The notes under the pieces were generated by a model. That model was not told where the DNA came from. It worked only from the letters and a program-made list of their open reading frames with translations, and ran no database searches. Shown here one piece after another: positions 23,165-33,000 of a stretch of 64,000 bases of DNA (position 1 is the first letter of the stretch; each line of letters begins with the position of its first letter). The stretch comes from Myxococcaceae bacterium JPH2. GTDB taxonomy: Bacteria; Myxococcota; Myxococcia; Myxococcales; Myxococcaceae. The stretch is taken from positions 434,001 to 498,000 of the forward strand of contig JAEMGR010000003.1 in the NCBI GenBank assembly GCA_016458225.1. Direction: 5' to 3'. The position numbers and the translations under genes are program-made.

Positions 23165-26100
23165 ATGAGCACGTTGGACAACCTGAAGGGCGTTGCAATC
23201 ATTGGCATGGCGTGCCGGTTCCCGGGGGCCCGGGACCTGAACGCGTTCTGGAAGAACCTGTGCGAGGGACGCGAGTCCATCACCTTCTTCACGCGAGAGG
23301 AGCTGGCCGAGGCGGGCGTCCCCGCCCACGTCATGGACACGCCGGGCTTCGTGCCCGCGGCGCCGGCCCTGGAGGGCGTGGACCAGTTCGACGCCGGCTT
23401 CTTCAGCTACACGGGGCGCGAGGCCAGCTTCATGGACCCGCAGCAGCGCCTCTTCCTGGAGGTGGCGTGGGAGGCGTTCGAGGACAGCGGCTACCACCCC
23501 GAGTCCATCCGCTCCCCGGTGGGCGTGTTCGCCGGCTCCGGCGGCGTGGTGACCAGCTACCTGGCCGCGTACCAGCAGCGCGCGCCCGAGCTGCTGGGCC
23601 CCACGGGCAGCGTGCAACACATTGGCAATGACAAGGACTTCGTCGCCACGCGCGTGTCCTACAAGCTGGACTTGAAGGGCCCCAGCATCAACATCCAGAC
23701 GGCGTGCTCCACGTCGCTGGTGGCGCTGCACCTGGCCTGCCGCAGCGTGCTGGATGGCGAGTGCGACCTGGCGCTGGCGGGCGCGTCCACCATCCGCTTC
23801 CCGCACACCAACGGCTACGTCTACCAGAGCGAGGACATCCTCTCGCCGGACGGGCACTGCCGCGCCTTCGACGAGAAGGCCCAGGGCACCATCTTCGGCA
23901 GCGGCGTGGCCGCGGTGCTCATCAAGCCGCTGCGCGCGGCCATCGAGGACGGCGACCACGTCTACGCGGTCATCAAGGGCAGCGCCATCAACAACGACGG
24001 CGGCCAGAAGGTCAGCTACGGCGCGTCCAGCGTGCCCGGGCAGTCCATGGCCATGCTGGAGGCGATGACGCTGGCGGACGTGTCTCCGGACACGCTGCGC
24101 TACGTGGAGTGCCACGCCACCGGCACCACCGTGGGCGACCCGCTGGAGGTCCAGGCCCTCACGCGCGCGTTCCGCACCGGCACCTCGCGCAAGGGCTTCT
24201 GCGGCATCGGCTCGGTGAAGACGAACATCGGGCACCTGGAGCAGACGGCCGGCATGGCCGCGCTCATCAAGACGGCGCTCGCGCTGAAGCACCGCCAGCT
24301 TCCTCCCACCATCAACTTCGAGAAGGCGAACCCCAAGCTGGGTCTGCCCTCGAGCCCCTTCTACATCCAGACGCGATTGGAGGACTGGGCCGCGTCCGAC
24401 GAGCACCCCCGGCGCGCGGGCCTCAACGGCCTGGGCCTGGGCGGCACCAACGCCTTCGTCGTCCTGGAGGAGGCCCCGACGCTCCCCGCGCGCGCGCCCG
24501 CCGCGGCGGAGCGGCCGCTGCACACGCTGGCCCTCTCCGCGCGCAACGAGACGGCCCTGGCGCAGAGCGCCGAGCGCTTCGTCCGCTACCTGAGCACGCA
24601 CCCCGACGCGAACCTCGCGGACGTCTGCTTCACCGCGAGCAGCAGCCGCTCGGCCTTCGAGCACCGGCTCGCGGTGTCCGCGCGCTCCACCGAGGAGCTG
24701 GCCTCGCGGCTGGCCACGGTGAGCCAGGACACGCTCGCGCCGGGCGTGGCGAAGGGCAACGGCAAGGCGCGCCCGGTGGCCTTCCTCTTCACGGGCCAGG
24801 GCGCGCAGTACCCGGGCATGGCCGCGGAGCTGTACCGCACGCAGCCCGTGTTCCGCGACGCGCTGGACGCGTGCGACGCGCTCTCCCGTCCGCACCTGGA
24901 GCGCTCGCTGCTCAGCGTGCTGTTCGCCGAGGGCGAGGACGCGAAGCTCGTCAACGAGACGGGCTACACGCAGGTGTCGCTGTTCGCGGTGGAGTACGCG
25001 CTGGCGACGCTGTGGCGCTCGTGGGGCGTGAAGCCCGCGGTGGTGATGGGCCACAGCGTGGGCGAGGTGACGGCGGCGTGCGTGGCCGGCAGCATGAGCC
25101 TGGCGGACGCGCTCAAGCTCATCTCGCACCGAGGCCGGCTCATGCAGGGCCTGCCTCGCACGGGCGGCATGGCGGCGGTGTTCGCCTCCGAGGCGCAGGT
25201 GCTGGAGCTCATCGCGCCCTTCGGTGAGCGGCTGTCCATTGGCGCGAGCAACGCCCCGCGCAGCACCGTCGTCTCGGGAGAGAAGGAGGCGCTCGCGTCC
25301 CTCTTCCAGGTGCTCACCCAGCAGGGCATCGACTTCAAGGAGCTGGTCGTCTCGCACGCCTTCCACTCGGCGCTGATGGACCCCATCCTCGACACGCTGG
25401 AGACCATCGCGGCGGAGATCCGCTTCACGAAGCCCTCCATCCCCGTGGTGTCCAACGTCACCGGCGCGCTCATGGAGGACGCGCCCACCGCGCGCTACTG
25501 GCGCGACCATGCCCGGGGCGCGGTGCGCTTCGCGAACGGCATGCAGACGCTGCGCGACGCGGGGCACACGCTGTTCCTCGAGGTGGGGCCGGGCTCCAGC
25601 CTCTTGGGCCTCGGGCGTCAGTGCGTCCCCGACGAGTCCGCGCAGTGGCTCCCCTCGCTCAGCCGCCAGAAGGGCGACTGGGATGTGCTGTCGGAGAGCC
25701 TGCGCGCCCTCTACGTGAGCGGGTACACGGTGGACTGGCGCGGCTTCGACCAGCCCTACGCGCGCCGCCGGCTGCCGCTGCCCACCTACCCGTTCCAGCG
25801 CAAGCGCTACTGGGTGAAGGAGTCCGCCGCGCCGCTCTCGGCGCGTCAGGACCGGGGCGGTCATCCGCTGCTCGGCGAGCGCCTGCGCTCCACGCTGAAG
25901 GAGGCCCAGTTCGAGGCCCACTACAGCCTGGACACGCTCACCTACCTGGATGACCACCGCATCTTCGGCCTGCCCGTGCTGCCCACCACCGCGGCGCTGG
26001 AGCTGGTCACCCAAGGCGCGCGCGCGCACTTCGGCGTCGACGCCGTGGCCATGGAGCGCTTCCTGTACGGCGAGGCGCTCGTGCTCCCCGAGGACGGCGC

Positions 26101-28591
26101 TCGCGTCATCCACCTGGTCATCACGCCGGTGGAGGATGACCGCGCCACGTTCAAGGTCTTCAGCACGGACGAGCGCCCCGGCGCGCCGTGGGTGCAGCAC
26201 ATCGAGGGTGAGCTCAAGCCCCGGCGCGACGCGAACGACAGCGACGTGCGAGACGCCTCGGGACTCGCGGCGGCGCGCGAGCACTGCGCGAGCGCCGTTC
26301 CCATCGAGCGCTACTACCCGGCCATCCGGGAGATGGGCTTGGAGTACGGCCCCGCGTTCCGAGGCATCCAGGCGCTGTGGCAGGGCGAGGGCGAGGCGCT
26401 GAGCCACGTGCGCCTGCCGGAGCATGTGGCGTCCGAGCCCTACGCGCTCCAGCCCGCGTTCCTCGACGCCTGCCTCCACATCTACCCCGCGTTGGCCGAG
26501 GCCTACGGCGACTTCACCGTCCCGCCCGAGGACCCGCGCCGCACCTTCCTGCCGCTCAGCATGGAGCGCTACGTCGTCTACGCGCCGGGCACCCGCGACG
26601 CCTGGGTGCACGCGAAGCGCCGCGCCGGCGCCACGCCCGACAGCATGGTGGTGGACCTGCGCCTGCTCGCGGAGGACGGGCGCCTGCTCGCGGTGATGGA
26701 GGGCTTGCAGGTCAAGCGCCTCACCCAGGAGGCCATGCAGCCGACGGCCACCACCTCGGGCGACCCGGTGCTGGATGCCATCTACCTGCGGCAGTGGGAG
26801 GAGCGGCCCGCGCTCGCGCTGGCGCAGCGCAACCCGGAGGCGCTGCCCAACCGCTGGCTCATCTTCGCGGACCGGGGCGGCGTGGGCCGGGCGTTGGCGG
26901 AGCAGCTCCGCGCGCTCGGTGAGAAGTGCCACCTCATCTACCCGGACGTCACGCTGGTGGACGGCGAGCGGCTCAAGCCCATCGCGCCGGACGAGCCCAA
27001 GCTCTTCCACCGACTGGTGCGCGACTACTTCGGCGTGCCCGGCATCTCCTACCGCCACGTCGTCTACCTGTGGGGCCTGGACGCGACGCCCGCGGACACG
27101 CTGGCGCCCGAGCAGCTCGCCAGCGGCGAGGCGGGCGCGGTGGGCAGCGCGCTGCTGCTCATCCAGGCCGTGTCGGTGGTGAACTCGGTGACGGGCGCCA
27201 CGCCTCGCGTGTGGTTCGCCACGCGCAACGCGCAGGAGGTGGGCAGCACGCCCGGCGCGGTGGAGGTCGCGCAGTCGCCGCTGTGGGCGCTCGGCGCGGC
27301 CATGGCCCTGCGCCACTCGGACCTGTGGGGCGGCCTCGTCGACCTGGACCGCGACGGCGCCGGCGGCGTCAATGCGGACGCGGCGGCGCTGCTCTCGGAG
27401 CTGTGGCACTCGGACGGCGAGGACCAGGTGGCGCTGCGCGGCGGCAAGCGCTTCGCGGCCCGGCTCACCCGGACGCAGAAGCCTCGGCCGGAAGCGGGCG
27501 CGCGGCTGTTCCGCGCCGACGCCACGTACCTCATCACGGGAGGACTCGGCGCCACCGGCCTGGAGCTGGCCCGGTGGATGGTGGCCCACGGCGGCGCCCG
27601 CCACCTGCTGCTCGCGGACGCACAGCCACTCGATGAGGCCCGCACGCGCGCGGTGGACGCGCTGGTGAAGCTGGGCGCGCACGTCAGCGTGTCGCGCGTG
27701 GACATCACCCGTGAAGCGGACGCGCAGCGGCTGTTCGCGGAAGCCAAGTCCCTGCCCACGCTCAAGGGCGTCTTCCACTGCGCCACGTCGCGGCAGGAGG
27801 ACCTCCTGGACATGATTGTCTGGAAGAAGTTCTCCGGCGCGATGGCGCCCAAGGCGATGGGCGCGTGGCTGCTCCACCAGCACACGCTCGCGCTCCCGCT
27901 CGACCACTTCGTCCTCTTCTCGTCCGTGCAGAGCTGGATTGGCTCCGACACCGGCACGAACGAGGCGGCGGGGGGCGCGTTCATGGAAGCCCTGTCCACG
28001 CTCCGCCGCGCCCAGGGACTGCCGGCCACGGTGGTCCACTGGGGCGCGTGGGAGCTGCCCGGCCGGGCGCTCGCGCAGGCCGAAGCGGCGCGCGGGGTGC
28101 AAGCCCTCAAGCCCACCCAGGCATTGGAGGCGCTGGACTACGTGCTGCGCCACGACCTGCCGCGCGCGGCGGTCACCGCCACGGACTGGACCGCGTGGAC
28201 CCAGCAGTTCCGAGGCGGCGCGCCCACGCTGTACTCCGCGCTGGGCAAGGCCGGCGCGCGCAAGCGCCGCTCGCAGCGAGCGGGAGAGGATCCGCGCCTG
28301 CTCCGCCAGCGCATCCAGGCGGCCTCCGAGCCCGAGCGCCGGGGCGTCATCATGGAAGTGGTCCGCAAGCAGGTGACGGACGTGCTGGGCGCCGACGAGC
28401 TGGTGGTGGTGGACGCGCCCCTCGTGGGCTTCGGCCTGGACTCGCTCGTGTCGGTGAACCTGGTGAACCGCCTGGAGCCCGCGCTGGGTGTGGCGGTGCC
28501 CGTCGCCAAGCTGCTGCAAGGCGCCACCATCCAGAGCCTGGTGGACGAGCTGTTCCCCACGCTGCGCGCCGAAGCGGGACGCGCGGCCTGA
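23165..28591 (+). CDS. Single-module type I polyketide synthase, KS-AT-DH-KR-ACP
   Basis: This 1808-residue megasynthase adds one C2 unit to an acyl chain. KS (about 8-430) has Cys181 in TACSTS, His317 in HATGT and His357 in NIGH. AT (about 540-860) has FTGQGAQ, Ser631 in GHSVGE and HAFH at 731-734, which predicts malonyl-CoA. DH (about 895-1180) keeps H-x3-G-x4-P with His931 and Asp1101 in FLDACLH. KR (about 1455-1650) has TGGLGATG, Lys in APKAMGAW and Ser1587, but the catalytic Tyr position is Glu1600 and the following Asn is Gly1604, so it is probably inactive. The ACP has Ser1760 in GLDSL. There is no thioesterase, reductase or docking helix, so the chain must be released by another protein. 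Confidence 0.95.
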   Translation: MSTLDNLKGVAIIGMACRFPGARDLNAFWKNLCEGRESITFFTREELAEAGVPAHVMDTPGFVPAAPALEGVDQFDAGFFSYTGREASFMDPQQRLFLEVAWEAFEDSGYHPESIRSPVGVFAGSGGVVTSYLAAYQQRAPELLGPTGSVQHIGNDKDFVATRVSYKLDLKGPSINIQTACSTSLVALHLACRSVLDGECDLALAGASTIRFPHTNGYVYQSEDILSPDGHCRAFDEKAQGTIFGSGVAAVLIKPLRAAIEDGDHVYAVIKGSAINNDGGQKVSYGASSVPGQSMAMLEAMTLADVSPDTLRYVECHATGTTVGDPLEVQALTRAFRTGTSRKGFCGIGSVKTNIGHLEQTAGMAALIKTALALKHRQLPPTINFEKANPKLGLPSSPFYIQTRLEDWAASDEHPRRAGLNGLGLGGTNAFVVLEEAPTLPARAPAAAERPLHTLALSARNETALAQSAERFVRYLSTHPDANLADVCFTASSSRSAFEHRLAVSARSTEELASRLATVSQDTLAPGVAKGNGKARPVAFLFTGQGAQYPGMAAELYRTQPVFRDALDACDALSRPHLERSLLSVLFAEGEDAKLVNETGYTQVSLFAVEYALATLWRSWGVKPAVVMGHSVGEVTAACVAGSMSLADALKLISHRGRLMQGLPRTGGMAAVFASEAQVLELIAPFGERLSIGASNAPRSTVVSGEKEALASLFQVLTQQGIDFKELVVSHAFHSALMDPILDTLETIAAEIRFTKPSIPVVSNVTGALMEDAPTARYWRDHARGAVRFANGMQTLRDAGHTLFLEVGPGSSLLGLGRQCVPDESAQWLPSLSRQKGDWDVLSESLRALYVSGYTVDWRGFDQPYARRRLPLPTYPFQRKRYWVKESAAPLSARQDRGGHPLLGERLRSTLKEAQFEAHYSLDTLTYLDDHRIFGLPVLPTTAALELVTQGARAHFGVDAVAMERFLYGEALVLPEDGARVIHLVITPVEDDRATFKVFSTDERPGAPWVQHIEGELKPRRDANDSDVRDASGLAAAREHCASAVPIERYYPAIREMGLEYGPAFRGIQALWQGEGEALSHVRLPEHVASEPYALQPAFLDACLHIYPALAEAYGDFTVPPEDPRRTFLPLSMERYVVYAPGTRDAWVHAKRRAGATPDSMVVDLRLLAEDGRLLAVMEGLQVKRLTQEAMQPTATTSGDPVLDAIYLRQWEERPALALAQRNPEALPNRWLIFADRGGVGRALAEQLRALGEKCHLIYPDVTLVDGERLKPIAPDEPKLFHRLVRDYFGVPGISYRHVVYLWGLDATPADTLAPEQLASGEAGAVGSALLLIQAVSVVNSVTGATPRVWFATRNAQEVGSTPGAVEVAQSPLWALGAAMALRHSDLWGGLVDLDRDGAGGVNADAAALLSELWHSDGEDQVALRGGKRFAARLTRTQKPRPEAGARLFRADATYLITGGLGATGLELARWMVAHGGARHLLLADAQPLDEARTRAVDALVKLGAHVSVSRVDITREADAQRLFAEAKSLPTLKGVFHCATSRQEDLLDMIVWKKFSGAMAPKAMGAWLLHQHTLALPLDHFVLFSSVQSWIGSDTGTNEAAGGAFMEALSTLRRAQGLPATVVHWGAWELPGRALAQAEAARGVQALKPTQALEALDYVLRHDLPRAAVTATDWTAWTQQFRGGAPTLYSALGKAGARKRRSQRAGEDPRLLRQRIQAASEPERRGVIMEVVRKQVTDVLGADELVVVDAPLVGFGLDSLVSVNLVNRLEPALGVAVPVAKLLQGATIQSLVDELFPTLRAEAGRAA

Positions 28592-28624
28592 GCCCTCGAA
28601 CGAGACACGCAAGGAGTGAGTGAC

Positions 28625-29248
28625 ATGAGTGGAGCTGGGCCCGCCCGGTACCTGTTGCTGAACTACATGAAGGTGGACGCGGCGAACGTGGACACCGTCG
28701 CCGCCACCGTGCGGCTGCCGCGCCCCACCGACGCGAGGTTCTCGCGCGCCGTCTATCGCCATGAAGCGGGCGACCGCCTCATGGAGTTCGTGGCCCTGCC
28801 GGACCTCTCCGGCCTGGAGGAGCTGCTCACCCACTCCGCGTGGCGCGAGGTGGAGGACGCGGTGCGGCCCCGGCTCGCGCTGGACCATCGCCGGCAGATT
28901 CATGCGCTGTGCGACGTGGCGAAGCCCTCGGCGTCAGCGGTCCCGGACGCGGCGCACGTCCAGCTGATCCGCGCGGAGGTGCCGCCGCACGCGCTGGCCG
29001 AGTACCGCGCCTGGCGCCGAGACGTGCTGCTCCCCGCGCTGAGCGCGCTGCCCGGGGTGACGGCGTGCGCCGCCTACCAGTCCGTGGTGAGCACCGAGCC
29101 GGGGGCGCTGCTCGTCACGCAGAGCCGCACCTCTCCCGCTCAGCTCACGGAGGCGCAGCAGGCCACCGCGCCCAAGGAAGCCCTGCGGCACGCCGCCAGC
29201 CACTTCACGCTGGGGGCGGTCCACACCTCCCATTGGGAGAGGCTCTGA
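28625..29248 (+). CDS. Unrecognised PKS-operon protein, possible duplicated alpha+beta-barrel
   Basis: This 207-residue protein is not recognised. It seems to contain two similar halves, each with strand-helix patterns of the dimeric ferredoxin-like barrel: YLLLNYMKVD ... LMEFVALPDLSGLEELLTH, and AHVQLIRAEVPPHALAEYRAWRRDVLLPAL ... ALLVTQSRT. The AAGGAG ribosome binding site 8 bases before the ATG at 28625 decides the start over an upstream GTG. It follows the PKS by 33 bp and is probably the last gene of the rightward operon. The ABM-type protein at the far end of the divergent operon belongs to the same general fold, so a cyclase or tailoring role is conceivable, but no active-site residue can be named. 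Confidence 0.6.
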   Translation: MSGAGPARYLLLNYMKVDAANVDTVAATVRLPRPTDARFSRAVYRHEAGDRLMEFVALPDLSGLEELLTHSAWREVEDAVRPRLALDHRRQIHALCDVAKPSASAVPDAAHVQLIRAEVPPHALAEYRAWRRDVLLPALSALPGVTACAAYQSVVSTEPGALLVTQSRTSPAQLTEAQQATAPKEALRHAASHFTLGAVHTSHWERL

Positions 29249-29293
29249 GTCGCCATGCGTGGCCCGGAACATCCAGCCACGCAGGCGTGGCGC

Positions 29294-29713
29294 TCAGGCG
29301 GCGACGTGATCCGGTTGCCCGCCCGCGCCCAGCAGGATGGCCGGGCCCGCGCCGCAGCGCTCGCAGTGCAGGTGTTGGGTCATCTCCCGCACGAAGGCCA
29401 CCAGCGCGCCCACCGCGTCATCGCAGTCCAGCTTGCGGTAGATGCGCGTCCAGTAGAGCTTCACCGTCGGATAGGCAATGCCAAGCTCCGCGGCGATCTC
29501 CTTGCTGGTTCTGCCTTTGGAGACGAAGCGCGTGAAGACCTCGCTCTCGCGAGCGCTCAGGCCCTTCTTCTGCGCGTAGGCGATCGCAATGTCGCACAGG
29601 CGATCCCTCACGCCCGTCTTACAACAAGGAGTCCTGCGCGTGGTGACGGTGGGCTGTCCCGCCTCGGGCGAGGCGTCGGGGAGGTTCCCGGAAGATTCAT
29701 CTGGAGCCGTCAC
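29294..29713 (-). CDS. LuxR-type helix-turn-helix regulator
   Basis: This is a 139-residue transcription factor with a C-terminal GerE/LuxR helix-turn-helix: GLSARESEVFTRFVSKG, then RTSKEIAAELGIAYPTVKLYWTRIYRKL. The N-terminal 60 residues are not a receiver or autoinducer domain. A GTG at 29713 with GGAGG six bases upstream is a better start than the longer ATG frame, which reads through the AT-rich promoter region. A late CERCG Cys pair could bind metal. It converges on the PKS operon with 45 bp between stop codons and may control the biosynthetic locus. Confidence 0.85.
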   Translation of the reverse strand: MTAPDESSGNLPDASPEAGQPTVTTRRTPCCKTGVRDRLCDIAIAYAQKKGLSARESEVFTRFVSKGRTSKEIAAELGIAYPTVKLYWTRIYRKLDCDDAVGALVAFVREMTQHLHCERCGAGPAILLGAGGQPDHVAA

Positions 29714-30079
29714 TGCGACCTCCTGAAGCGGACCAATGCAAACACGGGAGGATTCAAGGGAGGGAGCAACCCCGTCGCCCGACCACGCCCTGCTGCACCT
29801 TGCCTGCCATTCGCGCCATATCCCCCACCCTGACCAGAAGTGAACTATTACCGAAGGTAACGCGGTGCACAAGGCATACACCGCTTTCGCACCTAGAACG
29901 TTTAATTCTTTTTTTCATCGTTTTCGGAGTCATTAAATCTCCCGTCGCGATCACGACGCCCCCCCACGGGCGTTCCAACACTGGCTCGCCACTGGCAATC
30001 CCGGCGCTTACCTGAACCCTTGTTCTAGCGAAAATGACCAGACAGGTGCACGGGTCATGAAGACCCCGTGCGCCTGCCT
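29714..30079. other. AT-rich intergenic region upstream of the LuxR-type gene
   Basis: This 366-bp spacer has unusually AT-rich stretches for this genome (TTTAATTCTTTTTTTCATCG near 29900) and should contain the leftward promoter for the LuxR-type gene. A hyphenated palindrome TTACC-GAA-GGTAA lies at 29848-29860, about 135 bp upstream of the start codon. The terminator of the ABC/peptidase operon is at its right end. No gene is seen. Confidence 0.5.
30043..30076 (-). terminator. Terminator of the ABC transporter / M1 peptidase operon
   Basis: CAGGTGCACGGGTC (30043-30056) pairs with GACCCCGTGCGCCTG (30062-30076) through one G-T wobble and one bulge around a 5-base loop. It lies 4 bp after the stop codon, and on the minus strand a TTTT run follows about ten bases later. 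Confidence 0.7.
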
Positions 30080-33000
30080 TTATAGCTTCAGGATGGCTTG
30101 CGCTCGGCGGAGCTGGAGCACGCGCACGTCGGGATCCACCACGACCTGCTCGGGCTTGAAGTCCGAGTGCAGCGTCACCTCGGCCTGCTCATCGGGGCCC
30201 AGCACCCGCGTCTCGCGCGCGTCACGGTAGTCGGGCGAGGGTTGGACCGGGCCGGTCACATTCTCGTCGCGCTCGGGGAAGCGCTCGCCCTTCGTCACGG
30301 CGATCTCCACGGGCATGCGGCCGGTGCCCGCGTTGCGCACCACCACCGTGGTCACCCACTTCGCGCCATCCGCCGTCACGCGCGGCTCGGACAGGTGATA
30401 CTCGGGCACCGACACCTGGAAGAACCACTGCTGCGCGAAGGCGTCGAACGCGGCGGCGTCCGGCGCGAAGGGCCGCAGCTCCGCGAGGAAGTCCTGCAGC
30501 ACGGGGTGGTCCTCGTCGGGGATGTAGTGGCGCAGGAAGGCCTGGAGCCCCGCCTGCATGGCGGGCCGGCCCATCAGGTCCTCCAGCATCCAGAACGTCC
30601 ACCCGCCCTTGTCATACAGGACGGTGTTGTCGCCCTCGCGCGAGTCATCCAGCTTCACCAGCGGCTGCTCTCCATCCACGCGGCGGTTCTTCCCGTAGCG
30701 CTCCTCCAGCCGACGCGCGGTCTCCATCCGCTCGTAGGCGCCCTCCAGCTGTTCAATCAGCCGGAGCGACGAATAGTGGGACATGCCCTCGGACAGCACG
30801 TTGCCGCCGGGCCCCTTGCCAGGAATGAGCAGGTTGCCCCACCACTGGTGCGCCGCCTCATGCGCCGTGACGAGCAGCACCGCGTCCGCGCGCGGAGAAG
30901 CGCGGGTGAGGAAGCCAATGGACTCCGAGAAGGTGATGTTGGTGGGAAAGCCTTGCGCGTAGGTGGCCAGGCCCGGGAACTCCGAGAGCTTCAATTCCTT
31001 CCAGGGATAGGGATAGAACCATTCAGAGTAGTACTTCCGCGCCGCGTCCAGCCCTCGCACCATGCGCGCCACGTTGTAGCCATGCGCGGGGTGATGGAAG
31101 ACGACGGTGCCGTCGCCCTTCACCTCGCTCCAGCGCCCCGCGACGATGTTGAACATGCTCACCGGGTGGTCGCTCGTCCACACCGTCACGCGGCGCCCGT
31201 CCTTCACCTCATCCGAGGCGCGCGTGCCCACCGAGTTGAGCGTGTACTCCGCCGGGCCGCTGAGCTGGATGCGCGTGGTGAAAGGCTTTCCAGTGCCCCA
31301 CCCCGCCGGCGTCAGCCCCTCGTAGAAGTGGTCCGAGTAGACGCGCGGCTCGTACTGGTTCTCCTTCTTGTCCACGCCCACCGTCTCCAGGTAGCCCACC
31401 ACCGGCGCGAAGGTCGGGCCCTCGCTGGTGAGCACCACCCCCGAAGGCAGGATGAACTCACTGCGCTCGCCACCGTTGCGCGACACGCCCTGCGGGAAGA
31501 CGCCGTGGAACTCGAAGCCCACCTTCGTCGTCGCGCCCGTCGCCAGGGGTTGGGCGGGCGTGAAGACATACAGACTGGAGCGGTTCTCCGGCGTCACCTC
31601 CTGGCCATCCACCGTCCAGCGCACGTCTTGCCAGTGGTCGCCGCCTGAGAGGGCAAAGCGCTCCAATGGCTGCGCATGCCGGTTGATGAGGGTGTAGGTC
31701 CCGCGCGTGCGCAAGGTGCCCGCCACGGGCTCCAGGTCCACGGACAGGTCCACGTCCACGATGGCCGGCTGCGGGGCGTCCTTCCACGTGGCCAGGTTCT
31801 TCTGCCAGTACTCCTTCGCGCGCTTCTTCGCCGCGTCGCCCTCGAAGCCCTCGCCCACGCGCAGGCCCAGCAACAACAACACCGCCGCGGGGAACGCCGC
31901 GAACGGGACCAGCCGACGCGCACCGCGCAGCAATCCCGAGGGACGCACCTGCTCCAACACGCTCACCGAGTCCCGCGCGCGGCGCGCATCCAGCCGGACC
32001 GCCAGCGCGGTGAAGAACACCGCCAGCCCGAGCGCGGCCAACCGGTTGAGCACCACCGCCGGCCGGTCCAGCTCCAGCGGCCCCATGTCCGACCAGCGCA
32101 CCGTGCTCCACATGGGCCAGTTGGTCACCCACGTCAGCTTCTCGCGCGCCGCACCCAAGCCCGTGAGGCCCAGCGCGCCGAGCGCGAGGCCATAGGCCCC
32201 GAAGCGCCCGCCCGCCAGCGCGCGCGCCGCCAGCACGAAGCTGGTCCACAACACGAAGGTGGGCACGAGCAGCAGGCCCCAGACAATCGCGTAGGGAATG
32301 AGCGACAGCGACACCGTCCCCTGCACCGCCTGCACGACGACACCCGCGAGCGACAGCGCGCCCAGCATCGCCACGCCCACCACGCTGTTGGCGAGCGCCT
32401 TGCCCGCGAGCACCGACAGCGTGCGCACCGGCGTGGCCGAGTGGATGGGTGAGAAGCCACTGGCCGCCTCTCGCTCCAGCGACTCCACCGTGTAGAAGAG
32501 GAGCAGCAGGCACACGAGCACCGTCGCGTCGTTCGACATCCGCAGCGCGAAGCGCCCGGGCGTCAGCAGGAGCGGCGTGTCGAACGGGCCCACCGCGCTC
32601 AGCGCGGTCACCGCCGTCTGGAACACGATGATGGGCACGAACAGGTACAGGCCCGGCTGGGACAACAGCCCGCGCACCTCCGCGCGCGCGACGTGCCACA
32701 GCCCCCGCACGATGCCCGGGGGCCGCACACCCATGCCCAGCGACGCGAGCGGCGCGCCTTCAATCCGCCCCGCCGCGCCATGCCGCGCCGCGCCCGTCAG
32801 CGCCTCGGCCTGCGCCAGTCGCGGCACGCGCACCGTCACCTGACCTCGCAGCGCGCGCGCGAAGTGCCGCTGACTCCACGCCACCGCGCCCAGGCCCAGC
32901 CCCACGAGCACGAAGCGGCTGATGACGAAGAGGGCGTCCAGGCCCACCGGCTGCGTGTTGTAGAAGTCCACGCCCCGGTCCACCTTGAGCCACGTCTCGG

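Noticed and set aside
22670-28903. Open frame of 2077 codons on the strand opposite the PKS
   Set aside because: It is an antisense shadow caused by G/C-biased third positions in the PKS. The translation is Arg/His/Ala-rich with no domain, and the plus strand has complete PKS motifs.
29848-29860. TTACC-GAA-GGTAA as a transcription terminator
   Set aside because: The stem has only 5 bp and no T-run, and no gene ends next to it. It was kept only as a possible operator.
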